From positions 4,216,001 to 4,280,000 of the forward strand of contig NZ_JAOBTQ010000001.1 of the NCBI RefSeq assembly GCF_033366695.1: a stretch of DNA of 64,000 bases, given 5' to 3'. The position numbers and the translations under genes are program-made. Of the stretch, positions 18,890 to 27,673 are shown one piece after another. Positions within the stretch are counted from its first letter, which is position 1; every line of letters begins with the position of its first letter. The notes beneath the pieces are model-generated. The model did not search any database. It saw only the letters and a list, made by a program, of their open reading frames with translations, and was not told where the DNA came from. Source of the DNA: Streptomyces sp. SCL15-4. Lineage in GTDB: Bacteria > Actinomycetota > Actinomycetes > Streptomycetales > Streptomycetaceae.

Positions 18890-20370
18890 ACAAGCCCCTG
18901 CGCCGGATCGCGATCTTCTGCGGCCTGCTGGTGCTGACCCTGCTGCTGCGGGACAACTGGCTCCAGTACGTCAGGGCCGACGGCCTCAAGGACGATCCGA
19001 AGAACCGCCGTGTCACGATCGCCCGCTACGCCACCCCGCGCGGCGACATCATCGTCGGCGGCGACCCGATCACCGGGTCGGCCGAGTCCAGCAAGAGCGG
19101 TCTGAACGACCTGAAGTACAAGCGGACCTACAAGAACGGGCCCATGTGGGCGCCGGTCACCGGGTACGCCTCGCAGGCCTTCGGCGCCACCCAGCTGGAG
19201 TCCCTGGAGGACGGCATCCTCACCGGCAACGACGACCGGCTGTTCTTCCGCAAGACCCTGGACATGATCACGGGCAAGGAGCAGCAGGGCGGCAACGTCG
19301 TCACCACGCTCAACGCGGGCGCGCAGAAGGCCGCGTTCGAGGGCCTGAAGAAGCAGGGCGGCAAGGGCGCGGTGGTCGCCCTGGAGCCGTCCACGGGCAA
19401 GATCCTGGCGCTGGCCTCCTACCCGTCGTACGACCCCTCGTCCTTCGCGGGCAACACCGACGACGACGCGGCGGCCTGGAAGAAGCTCCAGAAGAAATAC
19501 AACCCCGCGGACCCGATGCTGAACCGGGCGCTGCGCGAGACCTATCCGCCGGGCTCGACCTTCAAGGTGGTCACGGCCGCCGCGGCGCTGGAGAACGGCA
19601 AGTACACCTCGGCCGACCAGCGGACCGAGTCGCCGCTGCCGTGGACCATGCCGGGCACCACGACCGAGCTGAAGAACGAGGGCAGCATCCCGTGCGAGAA
19701 CGCGACCATGCGGGTCGCGCTCCAGTACTCCTGCAACACCGTCTTCGGCAAGATCGGCTCCGACCTCGGCAACGACAAGATGCTGGAGGAGGCGAAGAAG
19801 TTCGGGTTCGACTCCGAGCAGTTCACCCCGGTCCGCGCGACCGCCTCGGTGTTCTCCGACGACATGAACCAGTCGCAGACCGCGCTGTCCTCCATCGGCC
19901 AGTACAACACCGCCGCCACTCCGCTGCAGATGGCGATGGTGGCCTCGGCGGTCGCCAACGACGGCAAGCTGATGAAGCCGTACATGGTCGACGCCCTCCA
20001 GTCCCCCAACCTGGACCCGGTCGCCAAGACCGAGCCGGAGGAGCTGAGCCGGCCGCTGTCGCCGAAGAACGCGCAGATCCTGCAGGACATGATGCAGACG
20101 GTGGTCGAGAAGGGCACCGGCACGAACGCGAAGATCGACGGCGTCACGGTCGGCGGCAAGACCGGTACCGCCCAGCACGGCGTGGAGAACAGCGAGAACC
20201 CGTACGCGTGGTTCATCTCCTACGCCAAGCTGCCCGACGGCAGCTCGCCGGTGGCGGTGGCCGTAGTAGTCGAGGACGAGGGCGCCAACCGCGACGACAT
20301 CTCCGGTGGCGGCCTGGCCGCGCCGATCGCGAGGAACGTCATGAAGGCGGTCGTCAACTCCAAGAAGTGA
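18886..20370 (+). CDS. pbpA: Class B penicillin-binding protein PbpA
   Basis: 494 residues. One N-terminal membrane anchor (residues 5-24, AIFCGLLVLTLLLRDNWLQY), a dimerisation domain, then the transpeptidase domain with the active-site serine in PGSTFKVV (Ser224, SxxK), the SCN triad (YSCNTVFG) and the KTGT box (GGKTGTAQH). It cross-links peptidoglycan as partner of the SEDS protein encoded just upstream. All catalytic residues are intact. Confidence 0.94.
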   Translation: MNKPLRRIAIFCGLLVLTLLLRDNWLQYVRADGLKDDPKNRRVTIARYATPRGDIIVGGDPITGSAESSKSGLNDLKYKRTYKNGPMWAPVTGYASQAFGATQLESLEDGILTGNDDRLFFRKTLDMITGKEQQGGNVVTTLNAGAQKAAFEGLKKQGGKGAVVALEPSTGKILALASYPSYDPSSFAGNTDDDAAAWKKLQKKYNPADPMLNRALRETYPPGSTFKVVTAAAALENGKYTSADQRTESPLPWTMPGTTTELKNEGSIPCENATMRVALQYSCNTVFGKIGSDLGNDKMLEEAKKFGFDSEQFTPVRATASVFSDDMNQSQTALSSIGQYNTAATPLQMAMVASAVANDGKLMKPYMVDALQSPNLDPVAKTEPEELSRPLSPKNAQILQDMMQTVVEKGTGTNAKIDGVTVGGKTGTAQHGVENSENPYAWFISYAKLPDGSSPVAVAVVVEDEGANRDDISGGGLAAPIARNVMKAVVNSKK

Positions 20371-20424
20371 CCGCCCGGGACCAGAGAAGTGACGCCGCTC
20401 ACACCTCTTTCACATCGTCGCACG

Positions 20425-20454
20425 TTGCGATACCGGTCCCGTATCGGGTTACGG
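20425..20454 (+). promoter_or_regulatory. Possible pknB promoter with overlapping inverted repeat
   Basis: TTGCGA (20425-20430), 18-bp spacer and TTACGG (20449-20454) form a weak promoter-like pair in the 194-bp pbpA-pknB gap. An imperfect dyad GATACCGG/CCCGTATC (20429-20445) lies in the spacer. Low information content; offered only as a candidate. Confidence 0.25.
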
Positions 20455-20564
20455 GCTTGGCCAGGTCACACAGAGCGAGCCGGGTACGGTAGGCCCGGAC
20501 GGCAGCGCCTCCGGCCGCGCACAGGGGCGCGGCCGAGACCGACGGAGAGGGCTGGTAGGTAGCT

Positions 20565-22571
20565 ATGGAAGAGCCGCGTCGCCTCGGCGGCCGGTACGAG
20601 CTGGGCCAGGTGCTCGGCCGCGGTGGCATGGCCGAGGTCTACCTCGCGCACGACACCCGGCTCGGCCGCACCGTGGCGGTGAAGACGCTGCGCGCGGATC
20701 TCGCGCGCGACCCGTCCTTCCAGGCCCGGTTCCGCCGGGAGGCCCAGTCGGCCGCCTCGCTCAACCATCCCGCGATCGTCGCGGTCTACGACACGGGCGA
20801 GGACTACATCGACGGGGTCTCCATCCCGTACATCGTGATGGAATACGTCGACGGCTCCACGCTGCGTGAGCTGCTGCACTCCGGCCGCAAGCTGCTGCCC
20901 GAGCGGGCGATGGAGATGACCATCGGCATCCTCCAGGGCCTGGAGTACGCGCACCGCAGCGGCATCGTCCACCGGGACATCAAGCCGGCCAACGTCATGC
21001 TGACCCGGGGCGGCCAGGTCAAGGTGATGGACTTCGGCATCGCCCGCGCCATGGGCGACGCCGGCATGACCATGACCCAGACGGCGGCGGTCATCGGCAC
21101 CGCCCAGTACCTCTCCCCGGAGCAGGCCAAGGGCGAGCAGGTCGACGCCCGTTCGGACCTGTACTCGACCGGCTGCCTCCTCTACGAACTGCTGACGGTA
21201 CGGCCGCCGTTCGTGGGCGACTCCCCGGTCGCCGTGGCCTACCAGCACGTCCGCGAGGAGCCCCAGCCCCCGTCGGTCTTCGACCCCGAGATCACGCCCG
21301 AGATGGACGCGATCGTCCTCAAGGCGCTGGTCAAGGACCCGAACTACCGCTACCAGTCGGCCGACGAGATGCGCGCCGACATCGAGGCGTGCCTGGACGG
21401 CCAGCCGGTCGCGGCCACGGCCGCGCTGGGCGCGGTGGGCTACGGCGGCTACCCCGACGACCAGGCGACGACCGCCCTCGGCGCGGACGCGGGCGCGACC
21501 ACCGTGCTGCCGCCGATGGGCCCCGACGACGGCGGCTACGGCTACGACGACCGTCCGGACCGCCGCCGGCAGCAGAAGAAGAAGTCCAGCACCGGCACGG
21601 TGCTGCTGGTGATCGCGGGCGTGCTCGTACTGGTCGGCGCGATCCTGATCGGCAAGTGGGCGTTCGCCGGCAAGAACGACGACACCTCCCTCGCGGCGCC
21701 GAACTTCGTGGGCCGCACCTACGCCGAGGCGCAGAAGATGGCGGTGAACTCCGACCTGAAACTGGCCCCGCCGACCCGCAAGGAGTGCGAGGACCAGCCC
21801 AAGGGCAAGGTCTGCACCCAGGACCCGGCGTCCGGCACGGAGGTCGAGAAGGGCGACACGATCACCCTGGTGGTCTCCAGCGGCGCGCCCAAGGTCCAGG
21901 TGCCGGACGTGCGCGGGGCCCAGTTCGACCAGGCGGAGACCCAGCTCAAGGAGAAGGGCTTCGACGTCGAGAAGAAGCTGGAGGTCTCGGACCGCACGCC
22001 GGGCGTCGTGATCGACCAGACCCCGGAGCCCGGGCTGAACAAGGAGAAGGGCACCACGATCACCCTCACGGTCGCCAAGCCCGAGGAGAAGATCGCGGTT
22101 CCCGACGTCGCCGGCAAGTCCTGTGACGAGGCCAAGGCCGTGCTCCAGGCGCAGGGTCTGGTGCCGAGCTGCACCGACACCGCGGTCACCGACCCCGCCC
22201 AGAACGGCAAGGCGCAGAACACCAACCCGCCGGCGGGCCAGCAGGTCGTCAAGAACACCAATGTGGTGATCAACGTCGGCAAGGCCCAGCCGCAGCAGTC
22301 GGCGGTGCCGCGGGTCGTGGGCCAGCGGGTGAAGGACGCCAAGAAGCTGCTTCAGCAGGCGGGCTTCAACAACATCGGGTTCGCCGAGGGCAGTTCCGGT
22401 GACGACAACGCGTTCGTCACCCAGCAGGACCCGCAGCCGGACAGCACGGCGGATCCGAACGCGACGACGGTCACGCTGACCACGATCTCCTTCGACGGCG
22501 GTCACGGGAACGGCAACGGCGGCAACGACAACGGCGGAGAGACCAACTTCTTCGGCGGCATGGGCGGCTGA
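20565..22571 (+). CDS. pknB: PASTA-domain Ser/Thr protein kinase PknB
   Basis: 668 residues. A cytoplasmic Hanks-type kinase domain (residues 10-275) has GRGGMAEVY, VAVKTL with the ATP lysine, HRDIKPANVM, DFGIA and APE-like SPEQ motifs. A linker leads to one membrane helix (VLLVIAGVLVLVGAILI near residue 352) and four extracellular PASTA repeats (about residues 375-640) that bind peptidoglycan fragments. It ends in a Gly/Asn-rich tail. This is the growth and division kinase controlling cell-wall proteins through FHA readers, all encoded just upstream. Confidence 0.95.
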   Translation: MEEPRRLGGRYELGQVLGRGGMAEVYLAHDTRLGRTVAVKTLRADLARDPSFQARFRREAQSAASLNHPAIVAVYDTGEDYIDGVSIPYIVMEYVDGSTLRELLHSGRKLLPERAMEMTIGILQGLEYAHRSGIVHRDIKPANVMLTRGGQVKVMDFGIARAMGDAGMTMTQTAAVIGTAQYLSPEQAKGEQVDARSDLYSTGCLLYELLTVRPPFVGDSPVAVAYQHVREEPQPPSVFDPEITPEMDAIVLKALVKDPNYRYQSADEMRADIEACLDGQPVAATAALGAVGYGGYPDDQATTALGADAGATTVLPPMGPDDGGYGYDDRPDRRRQQKKKSSTGTVLLVIAGVLVLVGAILIGKWAFAGKNDDTSLAAPNFVGRTYAEAQKMAVNSDLKLAPPTRKECEDQPKGKVCTQDPASGTEVEKGDTITLVVSSGAPKVQVPDVRGAQFDQAETQLKEKGFDVEKKLEVSDRTPGVVIDQTPEPGLNKEKGTTITLTVAKPEEKIAVPDVAGKSCDEAKAVLQAQGLVPSCTDTAVTDPAQNGKAQNTNPPAGQQVVKNTNVVINVGKAQPQQSAVPRVVGQRVKDAKKLLQQAGFNNIGFAEGSSGDDNAFVTQQDPQPDSTADPNATTVTLTTISFDGGHGNGNGGNDNGGETNFFGGMGG

Positions 22572-22585
22572 CGCCCGCCGTCCTC

Positions 22586-22624
22586 CGCGTGGGCCCTGCC
22601 GGGATGTCCGGCAGGGCCCACGCG
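22586..22624. terminator. Bidirectional terminator between pknB and the sortase genes
   Basis: A 17-bp perfect stem (CGCGTGGGCCCTGCCGG with its complement) and a short loop lie between the convergent pknB and sortase genes. No long T run, as is common for Streptomyces terminators. Confidence 0.75.
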
Positions 22625-22642
22625 GCGTTTCCGGCCCGGTTC

Positions 22643-23398
22643 TCAGCCCCGCAGTTCCTTCGGCGGGGTGCGGTCGCCGTCGACCTTCTGCACGCGGACC
22701 AGCTCGCCCCAGACGATGTAGCGGTAGCGGGAGGTGTAGACGGGGGTGCAGGTCGTCAGGGTGATGTAGTGGCCGGGCTTGGCCTTGCCGGATTCCCCGG
22801 GGACCGGGGAGAGGACCTTGACGTTGTACTTCGAGGTCTCGGGGAGGATCGAGTAGACCTTGTAGACGTACCAGTCGTCGCGGGTCTCGAAGACGATCGG
22901 GTCGCCCTTCTCCAGCTTGTCGATGTTGTGGAACTTCGCGCCGTGGCCGTCCCGGTGGGCGGCGACGGCGAAGTTGCCGTCCTTGCCGGTGGTGGGCAGC
23001 GTGGCCCTGACCGGGTCGGTGTAGTAGCCGGCCACGCCGTCGTTGAGGATGTCGGTGCCCGTGCCCTTCTCGACCAGCACCTCGCCGTTGCGCATCGCCG
23101 GCACGTGCAGGAACCCGATGCCGTCCTTGGTGTCGAGCGCGCCGGGACCGGAGTCCTTCTGCCGCGCCCAGTGCTCGCGCACCTGGTCGGCCTTCCGGTC
23201 GGCCTTGCGGTCCGCTATGACGTTCGTCCACCACAGCGAGTAGACGACGAACAGGCCGAGCAGCACGCCCGCCGTGATGAGGAGTTCGCCGAAGACGCTG
23301 ACCGCCAGCGCGATCCGGCCGGGGCGCCGGCGGCGCGGGGCCGGGTCCGGTTCGGGCGCGTCCGTGGTCTCTTCGGTCTCGTCGGCGGTCGCTGCCAC
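22643..23398 (-). CDS. Class E sortase (short form)
   Basis: 251 residues. A cytoplasmic acidic/Pro tail (about 35 residues), one membrane helix (GELLITAGVLLGLFVVYSLWW), then a sortase barrel. Catalytic triad candidates are visible: His in VAAHRDGHG, Cys in TLTTCTPVY and Arg in TSRYRYIVW. Class E sortases of Streptomyces attach LAXTG-bearing proteins such as long chaplins to the cell wall. Its paralogue is 27 bp upstream in the same direction; such a tandem pair is normal in the genus. GTG start at 23398. Confidence 0.9.
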   Translation of the reverse strand: MAATADETEETTDAPEPDPAPRRRRPGRIALAVSVFGELLITAGVLLGLFVVYSLWWTNVIADRKADRKADQVREHWARQKDSGPGALDTKDGIGFLHVPAMRNGEVLVEKGTGTDILNDGVAGYYTDPVRATLPTTGKDGNFAVAAHRDGHGAKFHNIDKLEKGDPIVFETRDDWYVYKVYSILPETSKYNVKVLSPVPGESGKAKPGHYITLTTCTPVYTSRYRYIVWGELVRVQKVDGDRTPPKELRG

Positions 23399-23425
23399 AG
23401 TTCCTCTGCCCTTACTCGGTGAGCC

Positions 23426-25270
23426 CTACTCGATGAGCGCGTCCGGCTTGCCCTTGCTGCGCGGGCGTTCCTGGACCATCTTGCCCCAGACGATCAGCCG
23501 GTACTTGCTGGTGAACTCCGGTGTGCAGGTGGTGAGGGTGATGTAGCGGCCGGGGCCGGTGAGGCCGGAGCCCGGCGGGACGGGGTCCAGCACGCTGGTG
23601 TTGGACGGCGGGGTCACCGGGAGCGTCGAGGTGACCTTGTACACGAAGTACGTGTCCTGCGTCTCGACCACGACCGCGTCACCGGGGGTGAGGCGGTTGA
23701 TGTACCGGAACGGCTCGCCGTGCGTGTTGCGGTGCGCGGCGAGACCGAAGTTGCCGGTCCTGTCCTCGGGCATCGCCGTCTTCAGCGGTGCCTCGCCGTA
23801 GTGCCCGATCATGCCCTTGTCGAGCACCTTCTTGTTGCTGACGCCCTCCGCGATGGGCGCGACGACGTCCAGCTTCGGGATGTGCAGGATGGCGAAGCCC
23901 TGTCCCGGCTCGAAGACGCCCGGGCTGCGCTTGCCGCTGGCCCAGTCGTCCTGGAGCCGGTGCGTGGCGCTGCCGGCCTGCGCGTGCGCGCGGACGTTGG
24001 TCCACCACAGCTGGTAGGTGACGAACAGCAGCATCAGCACGCCGGTGGTGATGAAGACCTCGCCGATGGCCCGGCTCGCCACGGTCGCCGCGCCGGGCTT
24101 GCGCAGCCGGGCCTGGCGCCGGGCCTCCACCCGGGTCAGGGGGCGCTGCGGGTCGCGTTCCACCGGGGGCACGCCGCCGGCCCGGCGCCCGCCGCGCCGC
24201 TTGGCGGCCTTTCTGCGGGCCGCACGTCCGCCGGTCGCGACAGGAACGGCCCCGGCCCCCGGAGAGCCCCCAGAGGCCCCCGCGAACGCACCGGGCCGCC
24301 CCTCCACCACCCGCAGAGCCATCGTCTCGTCATCACCGCCCACCCCTCGGGCAGCGGCCACCCGGGGCAACGGCGCAGCCGGAGACTCCCCGGTCACCCG
24401 TGGCAACGACGCCGGCAAGGACTCACCCGTGACCCGCGGCAGCGGCGCCGTCAGCGCATCTCCGGTCCCCCGGGGCGGACGGGCCGTCGGAGACTCCCCG
24501 GTCACCCGGGGCAGCGAGGGCGTCAACGGCTCACCCGTGACCCGCCGCAGCGGGGCCGTCAGGGGGTCCACGGGCACCCGGAGCGACCCAGCGGACGAAG
24601 ACTCCCCGGCCACCCGGGGCAGCCGGGCCGCCAAAGGATCGCCCGCGACCTCGCGCGACGGACCGGACACGGACTCACCCGCCACCCGATGAGCCGACGC
24701 GCTCCCACGGCCCCCGGCCACGCCTGGCAGCGGCGCCGGCAAGGACTCACCCGTGACCCGCCGCAGCGGGGCCGTCAGGGAGTCACCGGGCACTCGGGGC
24801 GACCCAGCGGACGAAGACTCCCCGGTCACCCGGGGCAGCCGGGCCGTCAGTGGATCGCCCGACACGGACTCACCCGCCACCCGATGGGTCGGCGCGCTCC
24901 CACGGCCCCCGGTCACCGGAGACTGCGGCACACTCCAAGGCTCCCCGGGCACCCGCGACGAACGCGCAGTCGGAGGATCACCGGCCACCCGGGGCGGCGG
25001 CGCCGGCAAGGGCTCGTCCGTGACCCGCCGCAGCGGGGCCGTCAGGGGGTCCACGGGCACCCGGGGCGACCCGGCGGACGGAGACTCCCCGGGTACCCGG
25101 GACGGGCCGGCAGCCGGAGGCTCTTCAACGGGCCTGGAGGGTGGTGGGGTGTTGCGGGGTGGCCGGGGTTCGGCCGGGTGGTGGCGCGGGTGGGGCCGCG
25201 CGCCGGCGGAGGGCTCGTACGGGCTTCCGGCGCCGTACAAGTCCTCGCGCTCGGGGCGCGGCGCGGTCAC
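23426..25270 (-). CDS. Class E sortase with a long N-terminal 12-residue repeat region
   Basis: 614 residues, more than twice the usual class E sortase. Residues 1-55 are Pro/Arg-rich; residues 58-302 consist of about twenty 12-residue repeats of the type RVTGESLPAPLP; residues 330-395 are basic; then a membrane helix (FITTGVLMLLFVTYQLWW) and a normal sortase barrel with His in LAAHRNTHG, Cys in TLTTCTPEF and Arg in SKYRLIVW. The enzyme should be active; the repeats are predicted cytoplasmic and disordered. GTG 25270 makes a GTGA overlap with pabA, which supports this start. Confidence 0.88.
   Translation of the reverse strand: MTAPRPEREDLYGAGSPYEPSAGARPHPRHHPAEPRPPRNTPPPSRPVEEPPAAGPSRVPGESPSAGSPRVPVDPLTAPLRRVTDEPLPAPPPRVAGDPPTARSSRVPGEPWSVPQSPVTGGRGSAPTHRVAGESVSGDPLTARLPRVTGESSSAGSPRVPGDSLTAPLRRVTGESLPAPLPGVAGGRGSASAHRVAGESVSGPSREVAGDPLAARLPRVAGESSSAGSLRVPVDPLTAPLRRVTGEPLTPSLPRVTGESPTARPPRGTGDALTAPLPRVTGESLPASLPRVTGESPAAPLPRVAAARGVGGDDETMALRVVEGRPGAFAGASGGSPGAGAVPVATGGRAARRKAAKRRGGRRAGGVPPVERDPQRPLTRVEARRQARLRKPGAATVASRAIGEVFITTGVLMLLFVTYQLWWTNVRAHAQAGSATHRLQDDWASGKRSPGVFEPGQGFAILHIPKLDVVAPIAEGVSNKKVLDKGMIGHYGEAPLKTAMPEDRTGNFGLAAHRNTHGEPFRYINRLTPGDAVVVETQDTYFVYKVTSTLPVTPPSNTSVLDPVPPGSGLTGPGRYITLTTCTPEFTSKYRLIVWGKMVQERPRSKGKPDALIE
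24365..25099 (-). repeat. Coding minisatellite: about 20 copies of a 36-bp repeat in the sortase gene
   Basis: In the sortase reading frame the units begin with Arg-Val and read RVPGESPSAGSP, RVPVDPLTAPLR, RVTDEPLPAPPP and so on. All units are 12 residues except one of 17, which looks like two units fused by an internal deletion. A higher-order period of about six units (216 bp) is visible: blocks beginning with the ESxSAGSx unit recur three times. Confidence 0.85.
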
Positions 25271-25905
25271 GCCGTGGCCCTGCCCACCACCGGGGCGAGC
25301 CCCGCCGACCGTGCCACGGCCTCGGGGTCGCCGCACTCCTCGAGCCAGTTGGCCAGCATCCGGTGGCCGTGCTCGGTCAGCACCGACTCGGGATGGAACT
25401 GCACGCCCTCGACGCGGTGCTCGCGGTGCCGCAGGCCCATGATGATGCCGTCCGGGGTGCGGGCGGTCACCTCCAGCTCGGCCGGGACCGTGGCCGGTTC
25501 GGCGGCCAGGGAGTGGTAGCGGGTCGCGGTGAAGGGGGAGGGCAGGCCGGCGAAGACGCCCTTGCCCTCGTGCTCGACCAGCGAGGTCTTGCCGTGCAGC
25601 AGCTCGGGCGCCCGGTCGACCACACCGCCGTACGCCACCTGCATCGACTGCATGCCGAGGCACACCCCGAAGACCGGCACCCCGGTGGCCGCGCAGTGCC
25701 GGACCATGTCCACGCACACGCCGGCCTCCTCCGGCGTCCCGGGCCCGGGGGAGAGCAGCACGCCGTCGAAGCCGGCCTCGGCGTGCGAGGTTGTCACCTC
25801 GTCGTTGCGCAGCACCTCGCACTCCGCGCCCAGCTGGTACAGGTACTGCACGAGGTTGAAGACGAAGCTGTCGTAGTTGTCGACGACGAGAATCCGCGCA
25901 CTCAC
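25267..25905 (-). CDS. pabA: Aminodeoxychorismate/anthranilate synthase glutamine amidotransferase subunit (PabA/TrpG)
   Basis: 212 residues. Class I glutamine amidotransferase with DNYDSFVFNLVQYL at the N-terminus, LSPGPGTP oxyanion motif, nucleophile cysteine in FGVCLGMQS and the His-Glu pair in GVQFHPESVLTEHG. It supplies ammonia to a PabB or TrpE partner, which is not in this window. Position beside crgA and the PknB operon matches the housekeeping pabA of actinobacteria. GTG 25905 overlaps the stop of the small upstream gene. Confidence 0.88.
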   Translation of the reverse strand: MSARILVVDNYDSFVFNLVQYLYQLGAECEVLRNDEVTTSHAEAGFDGVLLSPGPGTPEEAGVCVDMVRHCAATGVPVFGVCLGMQSMQVAYGGVVDRAPELLHGKTSLVEHEGKGVFAGLPSPFTATRYHSLAAEPATVPAELEVTARTPDGIIMGLRHREHRVEGVQFHPESVLTEHGHRMLANWLEECGDPEAVARSAGLAPVVGRATA

Positions 25906-26063
25906 TGGTTGTCCACCGTCACATCGTTGAAGGGCAGCAGTGGTTCGGCCCAGGGGAAGACGTACTGGAAGAGGACGTAGACCACGGCCAGGACCAGGAC
26001 CAGCGCGATCAGTGCCTTCATCCACGCGTTGCCCGGCAGATGCCGCCAGATCCAGCCGTACAT
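25902..26063 (-). CDS. Small single-pass membrane protein (53 aa)
   Basis: A 53-residue protein beginning MYGWIWRHLPGN, with one strong hydrophobic helix (ALIALVLVLAVVYVLFQYVF, residues 17-36) and a short acidic C-terminal tail. The stop codon overlaps the pabA GTG start (GTGA), and the length, charge layout and coupling argue for a real gene. A small protein is commonly found between DUF881 and pabA in Streptomyces. Function unknown; location next to division genes makes an envelope role possible. Confidence 0.78.
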   Translation of the reverse strand: MYGWIWRHLPGNAWMKALIALVLVLAVVYVLFQYVFPWAEPLLPFNDVTVDNQ

Positions 26064-26208
26064 GCCGTCCCTTGCCGTCCCTTCCGTATCCCCTACGGCA
26101 CCAGACCCACGCCGTACGTCACCAGACTAGCGGCGCGGGGCCTGCGGTTGGCCTGTGTCCACAGGCTCGGTGGCGTCGGGACGCGCCCGCCGGATCAGCC
26201 GGGGACGG

Positions 26209-26997
26209 CTATCCCACCGGCTTGGCGTAGTGCAGGTCCACCGTCCCGGAGTAGCCGGGAAGGGTCACCGTGCCGTCGTCGGTGACCTCCCAGCCGAGGC
26301 CGTAGACGTTGACGTAGACCATGTAGGTCTGGATCGCCTTGCTGTCCGCGAGGGCCTGCTTGAGCCGGTCCGGGTCGCCGACCGCGGTGATCTTGTACGG
26401 CGGCGAGTAGACGCGGCCCTGGAGGATCAGCGTGTTGCCGACGCAGCGCACCGCGCTGGTGGAGATCAGCCGCTGGTCCATGACCCTGATGCCCTTGGCA
26501 CCGCCCTGCCACAGCGCGTTCACCACGGCCTGGAGGTCCTGCTGGTGGATGACCAGGTAGTCGGGCTGCGGCTCGGGATAGCCGGGGAGCTTGGCGGTGG
26601 CGTCGGGCGGGGCGTCGTTCAGGGTGACGGTGACGGCCCTGCCGGTCAGCTTGTCGGTGCCCGCGCTCCGCTCCAGCCCGCTGAGCTTCTCGTCCTCGGC
26701 CTTGGTGCTGCCGTCGTCGCTCTCGGCCAGCGACTCCACACTGTCGCGCAGGGTCGCGTTGGACTCGTCCAGCCCCTTGTTCTTGCGGCTGCGCTGCTGG
26801 ATCAGGTCGGACAGCTTCAGCAGGGAGCCGTCCTGGCGGATGTCGGTGCCCTTGGCCGTGTCGAAGCTGGTGAAGAAGATCAGCCCGGCGAGGGCGAAGA
26901 CGGCCGCGGTGAGAACGCGCACCGGCCGGAAGCGCGGCCGGCGGCCGGTGCCGGAGCCCGTTGCCCCCGTCCCGGGGGAGTCGGCAGAATTGCTCAA
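26209..26997 (-). CDS. DUF881 family protein
   Basis: 262 residues. A basic cytoplasmic tail, one membrane helix ([18 protein letters not shown], residues 28-45), a short coiled coil, then the DUF881 domain with [31 protein letters not shown] and [20 protein letters not shown]881 proteins sit beside crgA across actinobacteria and resemble the Bacillus YlxW/YlxX division-cluster proteins. The start is the rare codon TTG at 26997, with GGAG about 11 bases upstream. Confidence 0.87.
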   Translation of the reverse strand: MSNSADSPGTGATGSGTGRRPRFRPVRVLTAAVFALAGLIFFTSFDTAKGTDIRQDGSLLKLSDLIQQRSRKNKGLDESNATLRDSVESLAESDDGSTKAEDEKLSGLERSAGTDKLTGRAVTVTLNDAPPDATAKLPGYPEPQPDYLVIHQQDLQAVVNALWQGGAKGIRVMDQRLISTSAVRCVGNTLILQGRVYSPPYKITAVGDPDRLKQALADSKAIQTYMVYVNVYGLGWEVTDDGTVTLPGYSGTVDLHYAKPVG

Positions 26998-27149
26998 CGT
27001 ACCCTTATCTCCTTCGGCGCCACGGAAGCACTACGCTAACGGACGCCCGGGGGAGCACACAGAGTCGTCATGTTGGCCCCTTGTACGCTGCCCCGAGCCC
27101 GACCCAGATCCCTGCGCGGCCACGCAGCGCATCGACAGGAGAGACCCTC

Positions 27150-27404
27150 GTGCCGAAGTCACGTATCCGCAAGAAGGCCGACTTCACGCCGCCGCCGGCG
27201 AGGCAGGCGCAGGCCATCAGGCTGACCAACCGGGCCTGGGTCGCACCGGTCATGCTGGCCATGTTCCTGATCGGCCTGGCCTGGATCGTCGTCTTCTATG
27301 TGACGGACGGCTCGCTGCCCGTCGACAGCCTGGACAACTGGAACATCGTGGTCGGCTTCGGCTTCATCGCCGCCGGGTTCGGTGTCTCCACGCAGTGGAA
27401 GTAG
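27150..27404 (+). CDS. crgA: Cell division protein CrgA
   Basis: 84 residues with the CrgA pattern: a basic start ([14 protein letters not shown]), then two membrane helices ([21 protein letters not shown] and [21 protein letters not shown]) separated by a short loop. CrgA inhibits FtsZ ring formation in Streptomyces and coordinates growth and division. GTG start at 27150. Divergent from DUF881, as in other streptomycetes. Confidence 0.95.
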   Translation: MPKSRIRKKADFTPPPARQAQAIRLTNRAWVAPVMLAMFLIGLAWIVVFYVTDGSLPVDSLDNWNIVVGFGFIAAGFGVSTQWK

Positions 27405-27428
27405 CCTCGCGCACAGCTCTGCCCAGGG

Positions 27429-27642
27429 TTATCCACTGAGTTATCCACAGCCGTTGTCCACAGTGGGGAAAAAGAACGACGATCTGTGGATAACCTGTCG
27501 GGTGTTGACGCCGGTGTGACTGGTCCAACACTTTTCAGACACCCGTTCGCCCCCTGTCCGACCTGCGGAAACACATCCGAGCGACAGGGGGCACAGCTGT
27601 GTCCGCACCGTATGCACAAGATCGGGCGCATGCTGTGGACAA
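27429..27642. promoter_or_regulatory. Cluster of five DnaA-box-like sequences
   Basis: Nine-base boxes: TTATCCACT (27429-27437), TTATCCACA (27441-27449), TTGTCCACA (27454-27462), TGTGGATAA (27485-27493, reverse) and TGTGGACAA (27634-27642, reverse). The first three lie 12 and 13 bp apart on the same strand. TTGTCCACA/TTATCCACA are the Streptomyces DnaA-box forms. There is no dnaA or dnaN here, so this is not oriC itself but may titrate DnaA. Confidence 0.75.
27549..27592. terminator. Possible terminator between crgA and the rhomboid gene
   Basis: Perfect 10-bp inverted repeat GCCCCCTGTC/GACAGGGGGC with a 24-nt loop, placed between convergent genes. The loop is long for an efficient terminator. 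Confidence 0.4.
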
Positions 27643-27673
27643 CGGTTCGGGGACAGCGTGTTCCCTGGTCCCG

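Noticed and set aside
20466..23234. Very long open frame antisense to pknB
   Set aside because: It is the GC-driven shadow of pknB: composition is Arg/Gly/Val repeats with no recognisable domain, and pknB on the other strand is fully conserved.
24365..25099. Regular 36-bp repeats considered as a CRISPR array
   Set aside because: The repeats are directly adjacent with no unique spacers, drift in sequence, and keep the reading frame of a sortase gene. No cas genes are present.
27429..27642. Chromosomal origin oriC
   Set aside because: Only five boxes are present and neither dnaA nor dnaN flanks them; Streptomyces oriC has many more boxes between those genes.
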